Shown here piece after piece: positions 49,556 through 62,556 of a stretch of DNA of 64,000 nucleotides. Source of the stretch: Dasypus novemcinctus (taxonomy: Eukaryota; Chordata; Mammalia; Cingulata; Dasypodidae); the NCBI RefSeq assembly GCF_030445035.2, contig NC_080690.1, forward strand, positions 34,250,796 to 34,314,795, read 5' to 3'. The notes below the pieces were generated by a model, which made no database searches, was not told the origin of the DNA, and was given only the letters and a program-made list of their open reading frames with translations. Within the stretch, counting starts at the first letter, position 1, and every line of letters begins with the position of its first letter. Both the position numbers and the translations under genes were made by a program.

Positions 49556-50017
49556 TCAGGCAGGTTAATACAGTGATAGGGGAAATGAGGCTGACGCTGT
49601 TCAGGCAGGTTAATACAGTGATAGGGGAAATGAGGCTGACGCTAGCGGACGAGGCTGACGCTGGCGGACAACATGGCTCTGAGACCCTGGCCATGAGAAT
49701 CTCATTTGGAATGAGAGGGAAAGCCCTGGGTATCTTCAAAAGGCCTCACCATTGGCCCCCTGAGAAATGACAGGTGGGGCAACCAATCGAACAGCAAACA
49801 GACTTATGAAAAGCCTTCCCTGAGGCCACACCAAGGAACTCACCCTGCAGTATGCCCGCAGTCTGTGCCTAGACACTGACCATGCACTTTCCTCATTTTC
49901 ATGTGTCTTAATATATTAACTCTTTACTCCCTTGCCTACCCTATGGAGTGTCCTTAAATTCTTTAATGCGGCATAAGCCAAGAACCTAGAACCCAGAAAC
50001 CAGAGCCATGTGGTACA
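49556..50017 (+). mobile_element. 3' LTR of the class-I ERV
   Basis: Shares GAGAAATGACAGGTGGGG and CAACCAATCGAACAG with the 5' LTR. It carries a U3 tandem duplication of about 45 bases (49556-49645, core AGGTTAATACAGTGATAGGG) and ends GCCATGTGGTACA before the target duplication. Confidence 0.85.
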
Positions 50018-50327
50018 AATCCCGAGAATGAAAATGAGTGACTGAGAAGTTTCTCAGCTGTGCACACTTGACATGGAAACGGGAAGGAGGCTGTGCCTGC
50101 CCCTCACCTTATAGCACCAGGAACAAACTCTTATTCACCAGCAGATGCTGAAGCCAAGAGAGGTAACCTGTCTTGCCTTTAGACACTGTGTTTGTCAGGG
50201 CAAATATCTGGGTGCAGAAGCCAGCTCTCTGGACTCCCAGTCCAATCCCCCAGCCCAGCCTGCTCAGCCCAGTGTCCCTTATTTCTGACCCATGTAAAGG
50301 AAACCTGAGGCAGAATAAAGTCAACAT

Positions 50328-50333
50328 TTTTAT
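50328..50333 (-). promoter_or_regulatory. MT-D poly-A signal AATAAA
   Basis: Plus-strand TTTATT, about 117 bases past the stop. Confidence 0.8.
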
Positions 50334-50449
50334 TGTCATTCACAAATGTCATAGAAAAAGGAATGTGGCAAAGGGTTTGAGCTTTATGAAAAAAAATCCA
50401 GGCTTGTACACTTTCCTCTATTTACGTCTGGGAGCAGGGCTCTCCATCT

Positions 50450-51350
<901 letters not shown>

Positions 51351-51447
51351 TTCCAGCCGCGTTGAGGCCTGAGGTCCTTCGGCAAGTGATGAAGAAGCTG
51401 TTAGGCTAGTGGAAGGCGTTTTGAAGCCGAGGAGAAAACAAGCTTCC

Positions 51448-51570
51448 TTTATAGCCCGAGGAGCGCGCGCGAGCGCAAAAGCCCCGCCCGCCCTTGCACA
51501 CGCGCGCACTGACTCAGCGCCGCCGCCCCCGGGGCCGGGCTGTGCGCACCCCGCGGGGCCGGGCGCACGG
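51448..51570 (-). promoter_or_regulatory. MT-D promoter: TATA, AP-1-like site and metal-response elements
   Basis: TATAAA (transcript sense) is at 51448-51453. Metal-response cores are at 51471-51477, 51495-51501 (TGCACAC), 51543-51549 (TGCGCAC) and 51561-51567. The AP-1-like TGACTCA is at 51510-51516 and a GC box (GCCCCGCCC) at 51481-51489. Confidence 0.85.
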
Positions 51571-52134
51571 GTCCCAGAAGGCGGTCCCGGGCGCAGCGCG
51601 CTGGTTTCTCCTCTGGCTCCGGCCGCAGCTGGCCGGGTGGAAGAGGGCGGCCGTGCACCTGGCGGCACGCGGTGTCGCAACCACTGTTCCCGCCCCTTCC
51701 CTGTCTATCTGTGTCTGCCGGCAGTCCCCGCTCCCCAGGATTCCGGGAATTCAAGCCCAGAGTCCTCGCAGCCTCCCACCCCTCGCCCTTCTGGGAGCCC
51801 GCGTGCAGCCGTAGCCTGGTGCTCACGTCCCCGGTCCGCGTGCGGTGGGTGAGCGGAGGGAAGGTGTTGGGTGCAGAGGACCGACTGGAATGACCTTCGC
51901 CTCCCACCCGCGTTCCCTCTCCCTTCTCCGCCCCTGGCCTTTGGCCGGGTTGCTCCGGTCCTCAGCGACGCGGTCTGACACCAGCTCCACCTCCCGTCAT
52001 TCCGCACCCGAGAAGGGGTGGAATGGGCCCACTGTCCGAACGGCCGTCATTTGCTTAAAATTCTCCAGGGGCTCCCGGCTGTCCAGCCAGGCCACCCCAG
52101 TGCGAGACCGCGTTTTCCAAACTGCGGGAACCCT

Positions 52135-52155
52135 CCCCCCCCCCCCCCCCCCCCC
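52135..52155. repeat. Poly-C run (21 C)
   Basis: An uninterrupted run of C lies upstream of MT-D. The matching places in units B and C have no such run. Confidence 0.9.
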
Positions 52156-52929
52156 GGAAGGAACTAGTTGGTGCTAGGCAGACCTGGCTTTAATAACATG
52201 GCGAGAAAAGTGGTGATTTCTCTTTCAATTTTCCTGACAATTGCATAGACTTTAGTTATTGCCGGAATTTGTTTTAACAACTTTTTAAAACCCTCACAAC
52301 CACTTCAATGGGAAATACAATTATTTAGGAGCCATTTTACTAAGGAGAAAGGTACAGCCCAAGGAATTTAACTTGGTGCTGGAGCTGAATTCCATGTCTC
52401 CAGGGAAAAGAGAAGGCCCAGGAGGAGAGCTCCCCGTGGAGCAGGTGTGTCTTCAACACCGCTCCCCTGCTAGGAAGCTTTTAAACAAGAGCAAAGCAGG
52501 AACGAAAGTGATCCAGAAGTGTATGTGCACAAGGACACACACGCACATATGTATTTTATGGTTACCATCTATGTCTGGAAGGAGAACTGATTCTCATTTT
52601 CAATAGTGATAAACGTTTACTTTTCTTATAAATACACATAGGAACATGAATCATTTAAAGGAACAATGTTAAGTAAAATATACTGGTGCAGGGGATGGCA
52701 GAAATGACAGGTGACCTTCTGTATCTGCCATGAGGGCATGGACTGTCTTGCTCATGGCTGTGTCTCTCCAGTTCTTATCGCAGTTTGGTGGGGAGAGTGG
52801 ATGACTCTCGGCGCCAGAGATGACATCCTCTTGTCGTTGATGAGGATGGTCCATGGCACACAGCTCAGCACACAGGACTGGCTTATTTGTCCGGAGGTAG
52901 AAAAATGCCCCCTATGCTATGAGTGTTCA

Positions 52930-53110
52930 TAAAATAATAGCTAATATTTATAAAACCTCACCACGTGCCAGGCATCATTCTAAGTTCTTTATGTGTATTA
53001 ATTCATTTTATCCTAGGACTCAGATGCTATTGTTGTGCCTGTTTCCTGTAGAGGAAACTGAGCTGCAGAAAAGTTAAGTCACAGGAATGGGATTGCTCTC
53101 ATGCAGGGTT
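52930..53110 (+). repeat. MIR SINE shared by units B-D
   Basis: 'TAGCTAATATTTATAAAACCTCACCACGTGCCAGGCATC', 'GAGGAAACTGAGCTGCAG'; the best preserved of the three paralogues. Confidence 0.8.
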
Positions 53111-53497
53111 ACTGTAACATTTTCTTGCCCTTCCTCCTTCCACCACCAATTCACGTGGAAAACCAGAACCTCGAAGACCTGGCCCTCCCATGGAGCAGTG
53201 AGAGAGCCCTTAGCTGGGAGCCAGGACCCCTCGACATAGCTGTGACTACTCTGGGCTTCAGTTTCTCCTCTGCCAAGCCAAGGGCAGATTTGAACCATCT
53301 CAAAAAGTCTTTCCAGATGTGAAATGTGAGTGGCATCCAGTGATACCGTGTTTAGCCAGCTGTGGCTGGAGCATGAGGATAGCTGTAGCATTAGCTTAGA
53401 CTTTGTGATCTCGGATAGGGGCTTAACAGCTCTGGTGGCGGTCCAAGTACTGGGACACCATCTTCTCCCAGCAGATTTTGTGCAGGGGTCGCTCGTA

Positions 53498-53890
53498 TGT
53501 TGGAGATTTGGACCCGAAGGGTATCGGGAATGAAAGAAAGAGAAAAGGGAGAAGGAAACAAAGAGAAAGAACGAGGGAGCTGGGATCAGGGAGTCTGCAC
53601 TTTATTGTTTACAAGGGACTCTCTGCATACCCCAGACTACCCGTGACAACAAGCAGCAACTTGCAGTTAACTATTAGCATTACTAAGGAACTCAAAAAAT
53701 CTTATCTCAAGGTACAAAGTCTAAGTGTTCTATTTACTACAAAAAGTATGTGCTCATTTTTTCTTTCAGCCTTCAACAGCTTCACCCTGTTTGCCGGGAA
53801 CTCTTAATTACCACATTCCTTAGGGTGCAAGCATAGCCATGGAAACAGCACATCTCTCTTTGTGACAGCACTGTGCCTCAGTTTCCAACA
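53498..53890 (-). mobile_element. Solo LTR, beta-type (ERVK-like)
   Basis: The 393-base element has inverted ends TGTTGGA...TCCAACA and a 6-base target duplication CTCGTA (53492-53497) / CTCATA (53891-53896). AATAAA in minus-strand sense is near 53602. A 6-base duplication and these ends fit a class-II LTR. It is absent from units A-C. A fossil. Confidence 0.8.
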
Positions 53891-54249
53891 CTCATACTGC
53901 ATGTTCACCCAGCTGTGGCTGGAGCAAGAGGCCAACTGTGGCATTAGCTCAGCCTTTGTGATCCTGGACAGGTTACTTAAATTCTCTGGAAAAGAGTTAT
54001 ATAAAGATCAGACAATATGAAGAGTGGGAAAGGCTTTTGTGGCAGTCCGAGACCTGGGACACCACCTTCTCCTGGCAGACTTTGTGCAGGGGTCATCTCA
54101 CTCCCCCTGGCACAAGACCAGCAAGGCCCCACTTTCATCTCCAGCCTCCAGACCAGAGTGATGCTTCCACACAGACAGGCCTTTCCCCCGAGAGCTTGTG
54201 GGCATTTGCCAGGATCCTCTCTCCAAGAAAGTCATGTGGACAGTAATGA

Positions 54250-54420
54250 TCCTAACAGCCAATGTTTATTCAGCCCTAGCTAATAGCCAGGACACTCTCT
54301 CAGTGAATCCCCACATAGAAATATAATCTACAGTCTACAAATGAGGAAACAGGGGCTCGGAGAGTTTCAGCGACTTGCCCAGGTCACACAGCCGGAAAGT
54401 GGCAGGACAGGCTGTGCACG
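54250..54420 (+). repeat. MIR SINE shared by units A-D
   Basis: 'CTCTCTCAGTGAATCCCCACATAG', 'AAATGAGGAAACAGGGGCTCGGAGAG', 'CGACTTGCCCAGGTCACACAGC'. Confidence 0.8.
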
Positions 54421-55117
54421 GGGACCTCCTCACACCCAGTCACTTGGCCCATGCTAGCTTCTGAAATTCCCTTTTTACACAGGGCACCATGGGTAAGGGT
54501 GGTCATGACTCCTGACCCATTTGACTAAGCTGCCTCTTTAACTGAATATCAAATAGCAATTCCCTCCACTAATAGCTAGAGGCAATACTATTAGCAGTAA
54601 TTATTACTCCTCCTGACTTACAGAAGCCTACCACACCCTCAAACTGTAGAATCCACAATCACCCCAGTTTGGACCAAAGCTCTTCACCTGAAACTACTTC
54701 CTTTTGGGAAATGACTGGGTTAATTTCCTCCAAATCTCTAGCCGCTTTGCTTGCTTGAACTAACCAAGGGATGGAATTTGAAGGAGGGGAAGATTTCAGC
54801 CTGCTCTTAGGAGGAACTTCCAAACACTTAGAGCCAAAGTCCACCAGCAAGCTCCTGGGAGTAGTGGTGTCTTGTGGGTGGCCCTGGGCAAGCCGAGTCT
54901 GATGCTTCCTGGTGTGGATGCCTGCGACTGCGCTACCCAAAAGTGTGTGACCACACACCAGAGCCAGTCTGCAAATTGTTTCTGGTCTGCCATGCACTTT
55001 CAGTGAACCAACGTGTTTTTGTAATTTTTAAAATTTTTCTTATGTTAATTTGTTCTCAATATATTTCTTGCAATTGAATTGTCTGTTGAACATTATAAAG
55101 GCTTTATATTTTGTGTT

Positions 55118-55300
55118 GTTTTTTTAAAAAAGCAGTTGCGATACTTGCACACACCATATAATCTATCCAAACTGTACAATCAATGGCTCTCAGTATAACC
55201 ACCGAGTTGTGCTCTCTTCCCCACCATCAATTTTTGAACAATTTTTGAACTCCAAAAAGAAAAACTTCATACCCCTAATAGCCCTCTATTGTTAACTTTT
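55118..55300 (-). repeat. L1M 3' fragment, antisense (unit marker)
   Basis: 'TTGCGATACTTGCACACACCATATAATCTATCCAAACTG', 'CTCCAAAAAGAAAAACTTCATACCC'. Confidence 0.7.
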
Positions 55301-55785
55301 TTTTTTTTTAGCAATTGCTTTTACCAAAGTTGAGTCCTGTGACAGGTAGGAAACACCAGTTAGTTCGCAAAGCCCTGTGTAGGGAATTCAAGCAGTGGGG
55401 AAGTCGGAGTCCATCCACTTTGGGCCCCTTGCCAGCCTGACATCAGATGAGGGGCTGAAGTTGGGCAGAGAATCCCAAGAATGAAAAGGAGAGACTGGGC
55501 AGTTTCTCTGCCAGGCACCCTTGACATGAGAACAGGCAGGAGGCTGTGCCTGCCCCACCCCACCCATCACCCAGCACAGGCTCTTCCTTAAAACAGCACC
55601 GGGCGCTGAGGCCGAGAGGTCAGCTGCCTTGCCTTAACACACTGCATTTGTCAGGGCGAACATTTGGTGTGGAGCCCAGCTCTCTGGACTTCCAGTGCAA
55701 TCCCCCAGCCCTGCCCCGCTCAGCACAATGTCCCTTATTTCCAACCCTCACAAAAGAAACCACAGCCAGAATAAAGTCAACGGTT

Positions 55786-55791
55786 TTTACT
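55786..55791 (-). promoter_or_regulatory. MT-E poly-A signal, variant AGTAAA
   Basis: At the place where units A-D have AATAAA, the transcript-sense hexamer is AGTAAA, a known weaker variant. Confidence 0.6.
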
Positions 55792-55914
55792 GTTACTCAC
55801 ATATTTCATATAAAAAGGAATGTGGAAAATGGGTCAGTGTTTTATGAAAAACAAAAAACAAAACAGGTTTGTACACATTGCTCTATTTACACCTGGGAGC
55901 AGAGCTCTCCAACT

Positions 55915-56566
<652 letters not shown>

Positions 56567-56663
56567 GGCGAGTTGAAGTGGTGGCTAGAGTCCGGAGACA
56601 GTTGAGACAGAATGAGTAGAGATTCGAGGAGGCGTGGCGGAAACCAGTGGAAAGCGGTCTGCG

Positions 56664-56800
56664 TTTATAGCGAGAAGGAGCCGCGGTGAGTGCAAAAGCC
56701 CCGCCCCCGGCGGGCGCCTATTGCACTCGCCCCGAGCTGAGTCATTCGCGACTTCACGTGGCGCACGGAGCCGAGCGCACCGGGCTGTGCACTCGGGCCG
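56664..56800 (-). promoter_or_regulatory. MT-E promoter: TATA, AP-1 site and metal-response elements
   Basis: TATAAA (transcript sense) is at 56664-56669. Metal-response cores are at 56688-56694, 56722-56728 (TGCACTC), 56773-56779 and 56788-56794 (TGCACTC). The AP-1 site TGAGTCA is at 56738-56744 and the GC box GCCCCGCCCC at about 56698-56707. CpG density is high from about 56680 to 56940. Confidence 0.87.
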
Positions 56801-57129
56801 CGGGGCGCCAATTCTCAGAAGCCGACCTCGGGACGCCCACGCCCGGGGGGCCACTCGGCGAGGGAAGGGCTGGGTGCAGAGGGAGGACACGGTGTGCCGG
56901 GTGCCCGGGCCGTGTGCCGAGCACACTGCGCCCCGCACCCTGCCCTCCGCAGTGTGCACAGCTGTCCACCCCTGTGTTGAGAGGGGTGAAAGCGGGTCTT
57001 AGGAGTTGTGCTCCAAGGTGAAATCGTTTGGAGGTGGGTCCAGGTTACAAAACACTTTTTGCACTCCCGGGCTTAATAACTGTGCAGCCTCATCGAAACT
57101 GAGGGTAGGTTCTGCTGTCATAGCCATTG

Positions 57130-57330
57130 TATATTAAGTGCTTTAGTGTGTGACAGGGAGTGTATTAAGTGCATTATGAGAATGATCTCATCAAATCCTG
57201 CAACAACCCAGTGAGATAAGAACTATCCATTATTCCCATTTTAGAATGGAGGAATTGGAAGCTCAGAGAGGTTAAGCAACTTGCATGAGGTCCCAGAGCT
57301 CGTCGCAGGGGCTGATGATTAAAATCAGAA
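57130..57330 (+). repeat. MIR SINE, sense
   Basis: 'GTGCATTATGAGAATGATCTCATC', 'CCCATTTTAGAATGGAGGAATTGGAAGCTCAGAGAGGTTAAGCAACTTGC'. Confidence 0.85.
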
Positions 57331-58740
57331 GTTCCAGCAGATGATGAATGCCATCCAAGGGTAGACATCACCCCACGGGAGAATGAGAAGCCCCAAGCCT
57401 TGCCCGCAGGAAGCTCATTGTCAGAGGGACAGCCATGGAAAAAGTGATACCAGGGTCACTGCCGGGAGAGTGAGCTCAGGGGTAGGGGAGCAGTGACGGG
57501 GAGACACAGTCCAGCCTGGGAGGGGGAGGGCCTGGGGAGAGAGGGAGACTGTTGGGCAGGGCAGGGGGAGCACTGTACTCCAGGCACCGCTGGAAGGTTG
57601 TCCTGGCTTGGAAAGCAAGAAAGGGAAAACCCTTCAGGAACTTTCTTTCCGGAGGTGGGTGCTGAGGGGAAGAGCAGGGCTGTTGCCCAAATTCCTCTTT
57701 GGGGAGGCACATCTGCCTTGCACGCCTCTTCCCGTGTGTATAACGGTCTTAAATCCTCCTCCTCGGAATGTCCAGAGTGTGTCATCGGAGGGACCAGGGA
57801 GCGGGGTTACGGAAGGTTTCCGGCAGGCAGAGGGAAATTCCGCGAGCTGCAGCAGGGGGTTAAGGGAGGGGGTGGGTGGGAGACCAGCTGTCCTTGCCAC
57901 ACTTACTGTAAACTTTGTGGAAACGTCTTCATAGCTCAGCTCTGAAGTCACTTCCTCCGGGTAGCCCCTCCTGATCCCCACGCTGGGCCAGGACGCTTCG
58001 GGAACACTCTGGTAAACATCCTGCCCGTCGCCTTTCGGGCACTTTATATGCCTGGAATATGTATGAATTCGTGTGATTCTTGGGTTGCTGACGGTGCCCT
58101 CCCCACCCTCCTCTTGCCGCTGAAAACTCGGAGAGCAGCCATTGCCGTCGTTGGTGCCTCCAGCCCCCAGCGCGGGGGCCAAGTTTGCAGTAGGTGTTTA
58201 ATAAATGTTTGTCAAATGAGTGAAGGGGGTAGTGTCCTCGATGACTCTTCTCTTTCCAGCCCCCACCTCGCATGAGGACCCGAAGGCAAAATGAAACTAA
58301 AAGCCTCTTTTTTTTTCCACCACCCTGGGACCTGTACACTCACTTGAGTGAAAACATTAAGCGGGAAGGGGAGTTGAGCTGTCAGTGGGACTCAATTCTA
58401 GTGGTCATTTCACTGCTCACTTGCTGAGTGAAACCTAGGGCCAATATGTGCCAGGGCCCCTCCATGCCTCAGTTTACTCATCTGTCAAATGATCAGATTG
58501 TACTGGAATTCGAGGGTCACATCCAAATATTCTCTGAATCTAGAGCCAAGGTCTCAGAAAACTCACTGCCTGGCAGCCATGTGGGCTGTGAACCTTGATG
58601 GCGTGCTCTTTGGGCAGTGCGCAAAGATTTTTGTGTTGCTGTTGTTATTTGCATGTTATTTTACATATTGTATGCATAATCCTTGGATTCAAATAAACCA
58701 GATAATGGCCTGTCCATTCTGGGGAAACGGAATCCAAGTT
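57331..58740. other. Intergenic DNA, no gene supported
   Basis: A short L2-like 3' end is at 58190-58225 ('GTAGGTGTTTAATAAATGTTTGTCAAATGAGTG'). Frames up to 182 residues overlap on both strands of 57456-58340 without a recognisable domain. No metallothionein-3 exon is seen. Confidence 0.4.
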
Positions 58741-59155
58741 GTTGTTGTTTTTTTAAAGGTTTTTTTATTTATTTCTCTCCCCTGCCCTGCTGTTGTCTGT
58801 TCTCTGTGTCCATTTGCTGTGTGTTCTTCTGTGTCGCTTGCATTCTTGTCAGCGGTACCAGGAATCTGTGTCTGTTTTTGTTGCATCATCTTGCTGCGTC
58901 AGCTGTCCATGTGTGCGGCACCACTGCTGGATAGGCTGCACTTTTTTTGCACAGGCAGCTCTCCTTACGGGGCACACTTCTTGGGTGTGGGGCTCCGCTA
59001 CGCGGGGGACACCCAGCATGGCAGGGCACTCCTTGTGCATATCAGCACTGCGCGTGGGCCAGCTCCACACACAGGTCAGGAGGCCCTGGGTTTGAACGCT
59101 AGACCTCCCATGTGGTAGGCGGAGGCTCTATCCATTGAGCCAAATCCACTTCCCC
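58741..59155 (-). repeat. Full-length DAS-type SINE, antisense
   Basis: Long form in reverse. Target duplication AATCCAAGTT at 58731-58740 and 59156-59165. Confidence 0.9.
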
Positions 59156-59165
59156 AATCCAAGTT

Positions 59166-60164
59166 TTTGAGGAGACAAAGAGGCTTGTTTTTGCCCTGAA
59201 AAGTCTAGGGTATGGCTCTGGGTTTTGGCAGTAAAATTTGCCTCAGGGCCTCAGCCACCTGCTTCGAGTCACTTTAACTCTGTGAGTCAGGGAGGGGACG
59301 GCGATGACGGCAACACTGACCTAGTCTTGGTTATCTCCATGCCCCCAAACCTCACTGTCTTTGGGACAGAGGTGGACAGGGAGGACCTTCAAACGTCTAC
59401 AGCCCTGGCATGGCTGGGGGTGAGCCACAGAGGAGGAAAAACCTATCTGGTGTGAAGCATCAGCTGGAGGCAATGATGGGGTCCTGTCTGCATTAGTAGA
59501 AGTACGCCAGCTAGAATGAGGGAGGTGGCAGTCTGCTTTCCTTTGAACTGCTGCCCAGCATCCATTCATCCGTCCCCTGTGACAGTAACCTTGGGGTTCC
59601 TTTGTAGAATCACCCCTCCCTGCTCTCAGTCTATGTGGTTTGGATGGCGTGGGCCTGTCTGTGAGCTCCCAGATCATTCTATCTCCCTGGTCACAATGAT
59701 TGGCTCTGATTGGGTCAGAAGCCAAAGAGAATCAATGCAACTTTTGCTGGTAATTCTGGGAGATTGGCAGTCACTCTTTCCAGTTCGCCTTGAGCCTGAG
59801 AGGATGTGAAGCTGAGTCTCTATGTCCTTTTGCCTCTGTGAGAAAAGCCTGTCTGAGATTAAAGCCATCACAAAGGAAATGGAGCCTGATGACATCATTG
59901 GAGCACCTGAATCCAGCCATGCCTGAAGCTAATGCGTGAGTCAATTTAGTTTCTTTTTTGCTTAGGCTATTCTGGGTAAAGTCCTAACTGGCACATCTGG
60001 GCAGACCACCCTAATGGCTGTGTTTAGAGTTGGGCCTCAACTATCTAGAAGACAATTGACCACAATGGTCTTAAGGCTCAGTACCGCATGATGTGAGCAA
60101 CAGCTAAGAGGGATGGGGAGGTATAATCTGGAAGAGAACATTTACTTTCAAACATTTGAACAGT
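59166..60164. other. Intergenic DNA, nothing recognised
   Basis: No gene, RNA or named repeat that I can support. Confidence 0.4.
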
Positions 60165-60610
60165 GGTTGCTCCTCCGATTATCTATAGCTGTGCAACAAA
60201 TGATCCCAACTTTAGCAGCTTAAAACAACTGTTTTAAGGTTTCTCCCAGTTTTGTGGGTCAGGAATTGGGACAGAGTGATTCCTTTGTTTCATGTATCCT
60301 TGACTAAGGTGGTAGATGGGCTTGTCTACAGACTAATTCAGCTTCACTCCATGGAATGGCTGGAAGGCCTCAGCCCACCTGTGCTTCTGCAGCATGCTGG
60401 CCTTAGGGCAACCATGCTCCTTGCAAGGCAGCTCAGGACCCAGAGCAGGAGGCTCAAGAGACAGAAGTGGTAGCTGCCAGACTCCTAAGCTCTGGGCCCG
60501 ACACTGGCAGAGTTCACTGTCACTGTGTTCTATGGATCAAGCAGTCCCAGAGCCTACCTAGATTCAAGGACAGGGAACAGAGACCCTGTGTTTTGATGGG
60601 AAGCATCAAC
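60165..60610 (+). repeat. Old dispersed mammalian repeat, copy 1
   Basis: 'CTATAGCTGTGCAACAAATGATCCCAACTTTAGCAGCTTAAAACAAC' then 'GTGGGTCAGGAATTGGGACAG' mark the same widespread family as 61165-61725. I do not assign the family name. Confidence 0.5.
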
Positions 60611-60639
60611 ATCTCTAATCTGCCACTGTAGTTGTGGGG

Positions 60640-60835
60640 GATAATATTGAGCATCTACTTAGGTCTGTTCTAAGGACGTCATGAGTTTGTCTCATTTAGA
60701 CCTTAACACAGCCTGACAAGGCAGATGCCCATTTTATAAATAAAGCACAGGAGAGTTTCGTGACCTGCTCAGAGTCGCACAGCTTTTAAGTGGCAAAGCT
60801 GGCATTTGAACCCAGGACTTTCTGACTCCATGCCT
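60640..60835 (+). repeat. MIR SINE, sense
   Basis: 'CATTTAGACCTTAACACAGCC', 'CCCATTTTATAAATAAAGCACAGG', 'AAGCTGGCATTTGAACCCAGG'. Confidence 0.75.
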
Positions 60836-61164
60836 ATATGTTTATGCCATGCCAAGAAGTTAGGTTTGTTCTATGCGGTTCTAAGGGCAGAACCAGACCA
60901 GGGGTTGGGGGCAGCAGGGATACAGATTCTTGTTCCATCTCAGAAAGCTCTTTCTTGCAACTCCACCTTGGGAGACAGTGAGCTCCCCATCACCACAGCT
61001 ATAGACACAGAGGCTGGCAGATTCCCAGTGTTAGACAGAGGGACCAGAAGAGGTTAGGTCCCTTCTTCCCAGGAGGTCCTGTGATTTCCTTGCTTCCCAT
61101 CACAGCTACCATCTGTCCAATCTTAGATCTTCTTCCTCCTTCTACTGGCCCAGGCTTCATTTGG
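60836..61164. other. Intergenic DNA, nothing recognised
   Basis: No gene or repeat that I can support. Confidence 0.4.
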
Positions 61165-61725
61165 GAGTGTATTAGTTATCTACTGCTGCAGAACAAATTA
61201 CCCCCGAACATAGCAGCCGAAGACCACATACATCCCACAGGTCCCATGGGTCAGGAATCTGGGTACAGCTTAGCTGGCTCTTTGGTTCTGAGTCTCTTGT
61301 AGAGTGCAATCCAGGTGCTGGACAGGGCCACTAGGATCTGCTGCCGTGCTCACTCAGGAGCTGGTTGGCAAGATTCAGTGCCTCGTGGGCTGCTGTACTG
61401 GGGCCTTGGCTGCTCACTGACCATGGGCCAGGGGCCTCCCCCAGTTCCTGGCCACGTGGGCCTCTCCATACGGATGCTCGCCACTTGAGAGTGAGCAAGC
61501 GAGAGGGCAAGAGAGAGTGGCAGCCAAAGAGAGTGAGCAAGACCGAGGTCATAATCTAATCCTGGAAGTGGCATCCCGTCACTTTTGCCATATTCTGTTT
61601 GTTAGAAGCAAATCACTGGGTCCAGCACACCCTCAAGGGAAGAGATCCAAAGGGATGATCCCTGGGGGGCTGGGACCACTGGGGGGCATCTTAAAAGTCT
61701 GGCTACCAGATGCCCATTACTGGGA
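61165..61725 (+). repeat. Old dispersed mammalian repeat, copy 2 (longer)
   Basis: 'TATTAGTTATCTACTGCTGCAGAACAAATTACCCC', 'GTTCCTGGCCACGTGGGCCTCTCC', 'GAAGTGGCATCCCGTCACTTTTGCCATATTCTG'. This follows a common placental-mammal repeat from its start nearly to its end. Confidence 0.6.
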
Positions 61726-62530
61726 GTGTAATTAACAGCACTGAATTATGTGTGTGAATGTGGTTGAAAGGAAAGCTAGAGGATAAAACATGGGATTGTA
61801 TAACACAGTGAACCCTGCGGTGGACAATGACTGGTTAATAATAGAAATATAAGAAGGTTCTTTCATGAACTATAATGAATGTACATAACTATTACAAGGT
61901 GTTAATACTAGAGTGGTATATGGGGAAAATATACCTAATGCAACCTCTAAAACAGAGTTAAAAATAATATTTTAATGTTCATTTATGAATTGTGATAATA
62001 AAAGTACCATACCAATGATAAGTATCAACAATAAGGGGGTATGTGGGAATATTGTATTTTTTACATGACTTTTATGTAAGCCTATAACTTCTCTAATTAA
62101 AAAAAACCAATAATTTCGAAAATGGCATTATGTCAAGTTAAAGAAACCAGACACAAAGCACTACACATGATATGATTCAATTTGTATAAAATGTATGTAT
62201 AAATAAATCTATAGAGACAGAAATAGCTTAGTAGCTATGTAGGGCTGGAGAAAGGTAGAGGGACTGAGAGGTGACTGCTAAGGGGTATGAGGTTTTTCTT
62301 TTTGGAGAAATGAAAATGTTCTAAAATTTTTTGTCGTGATGAATGCACAACTCTGTGATCGTATATTGATTGTACCCTTTGGATGGAATGTATGATATGT
62401 AAATTTATCTCAATGAAACTGCTTTTAAAAAAATGTCTAACTACCAGAACTGTACTACACAGAGAACCCTAAGTTAAACCATGGACTTCAGTTAATAGTG
62501 CAATTATAAAATTGTGCTTTCCTTGGGACG
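61726..62530 (+). repeat. LINE-like 3' tails
   Basis: Bases 61735-62110 and 62110-62425 are AT-rich tails. The second resembles 1090-1312 ('TTAGTAGCTATGTAGGGCTGGAGAAAGG', 'GATTGTACCCTTTGGATGGAATGTATG'). The family is not assigned. Confidence 0.4.
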
Positions 62531-62556
62531 CAGACTTGGCCCAGGGGATAGAAATC
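62531..62556 (+). repeat. Remnant of a DAS-type SINE head
   Basis: 'GCAGACTTGGCCCAGGGGATAG' is the first part of a long-form head; the rest is missing. Confidence 0.6.

Larger units (their letters stand above)
41981..50017 (+). mobile_element. Endogenous retrovirus, class I (gamma-type), degraded
   Basis: About 8.0 kb with an LTR at each end (41981-about 42252, cut short by a SINE; about 49556-50017). The outer ends are TG...CA and the 4-base target duplication is CATC (41977-41980) / AATC (50018-50021). Recognisable interior: envelope transmembrane-type sequence near 49010-49340. Leader, gag and pol were not clearly identified. Later insertions are two SINEs and a MKRN1 retrocopy. The element is a fossil with many breaks. 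The divergence of its two LTRs suggests a moderately old insertion, later than the metallothionein duplication it interrupts. Confidence 0.85.
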
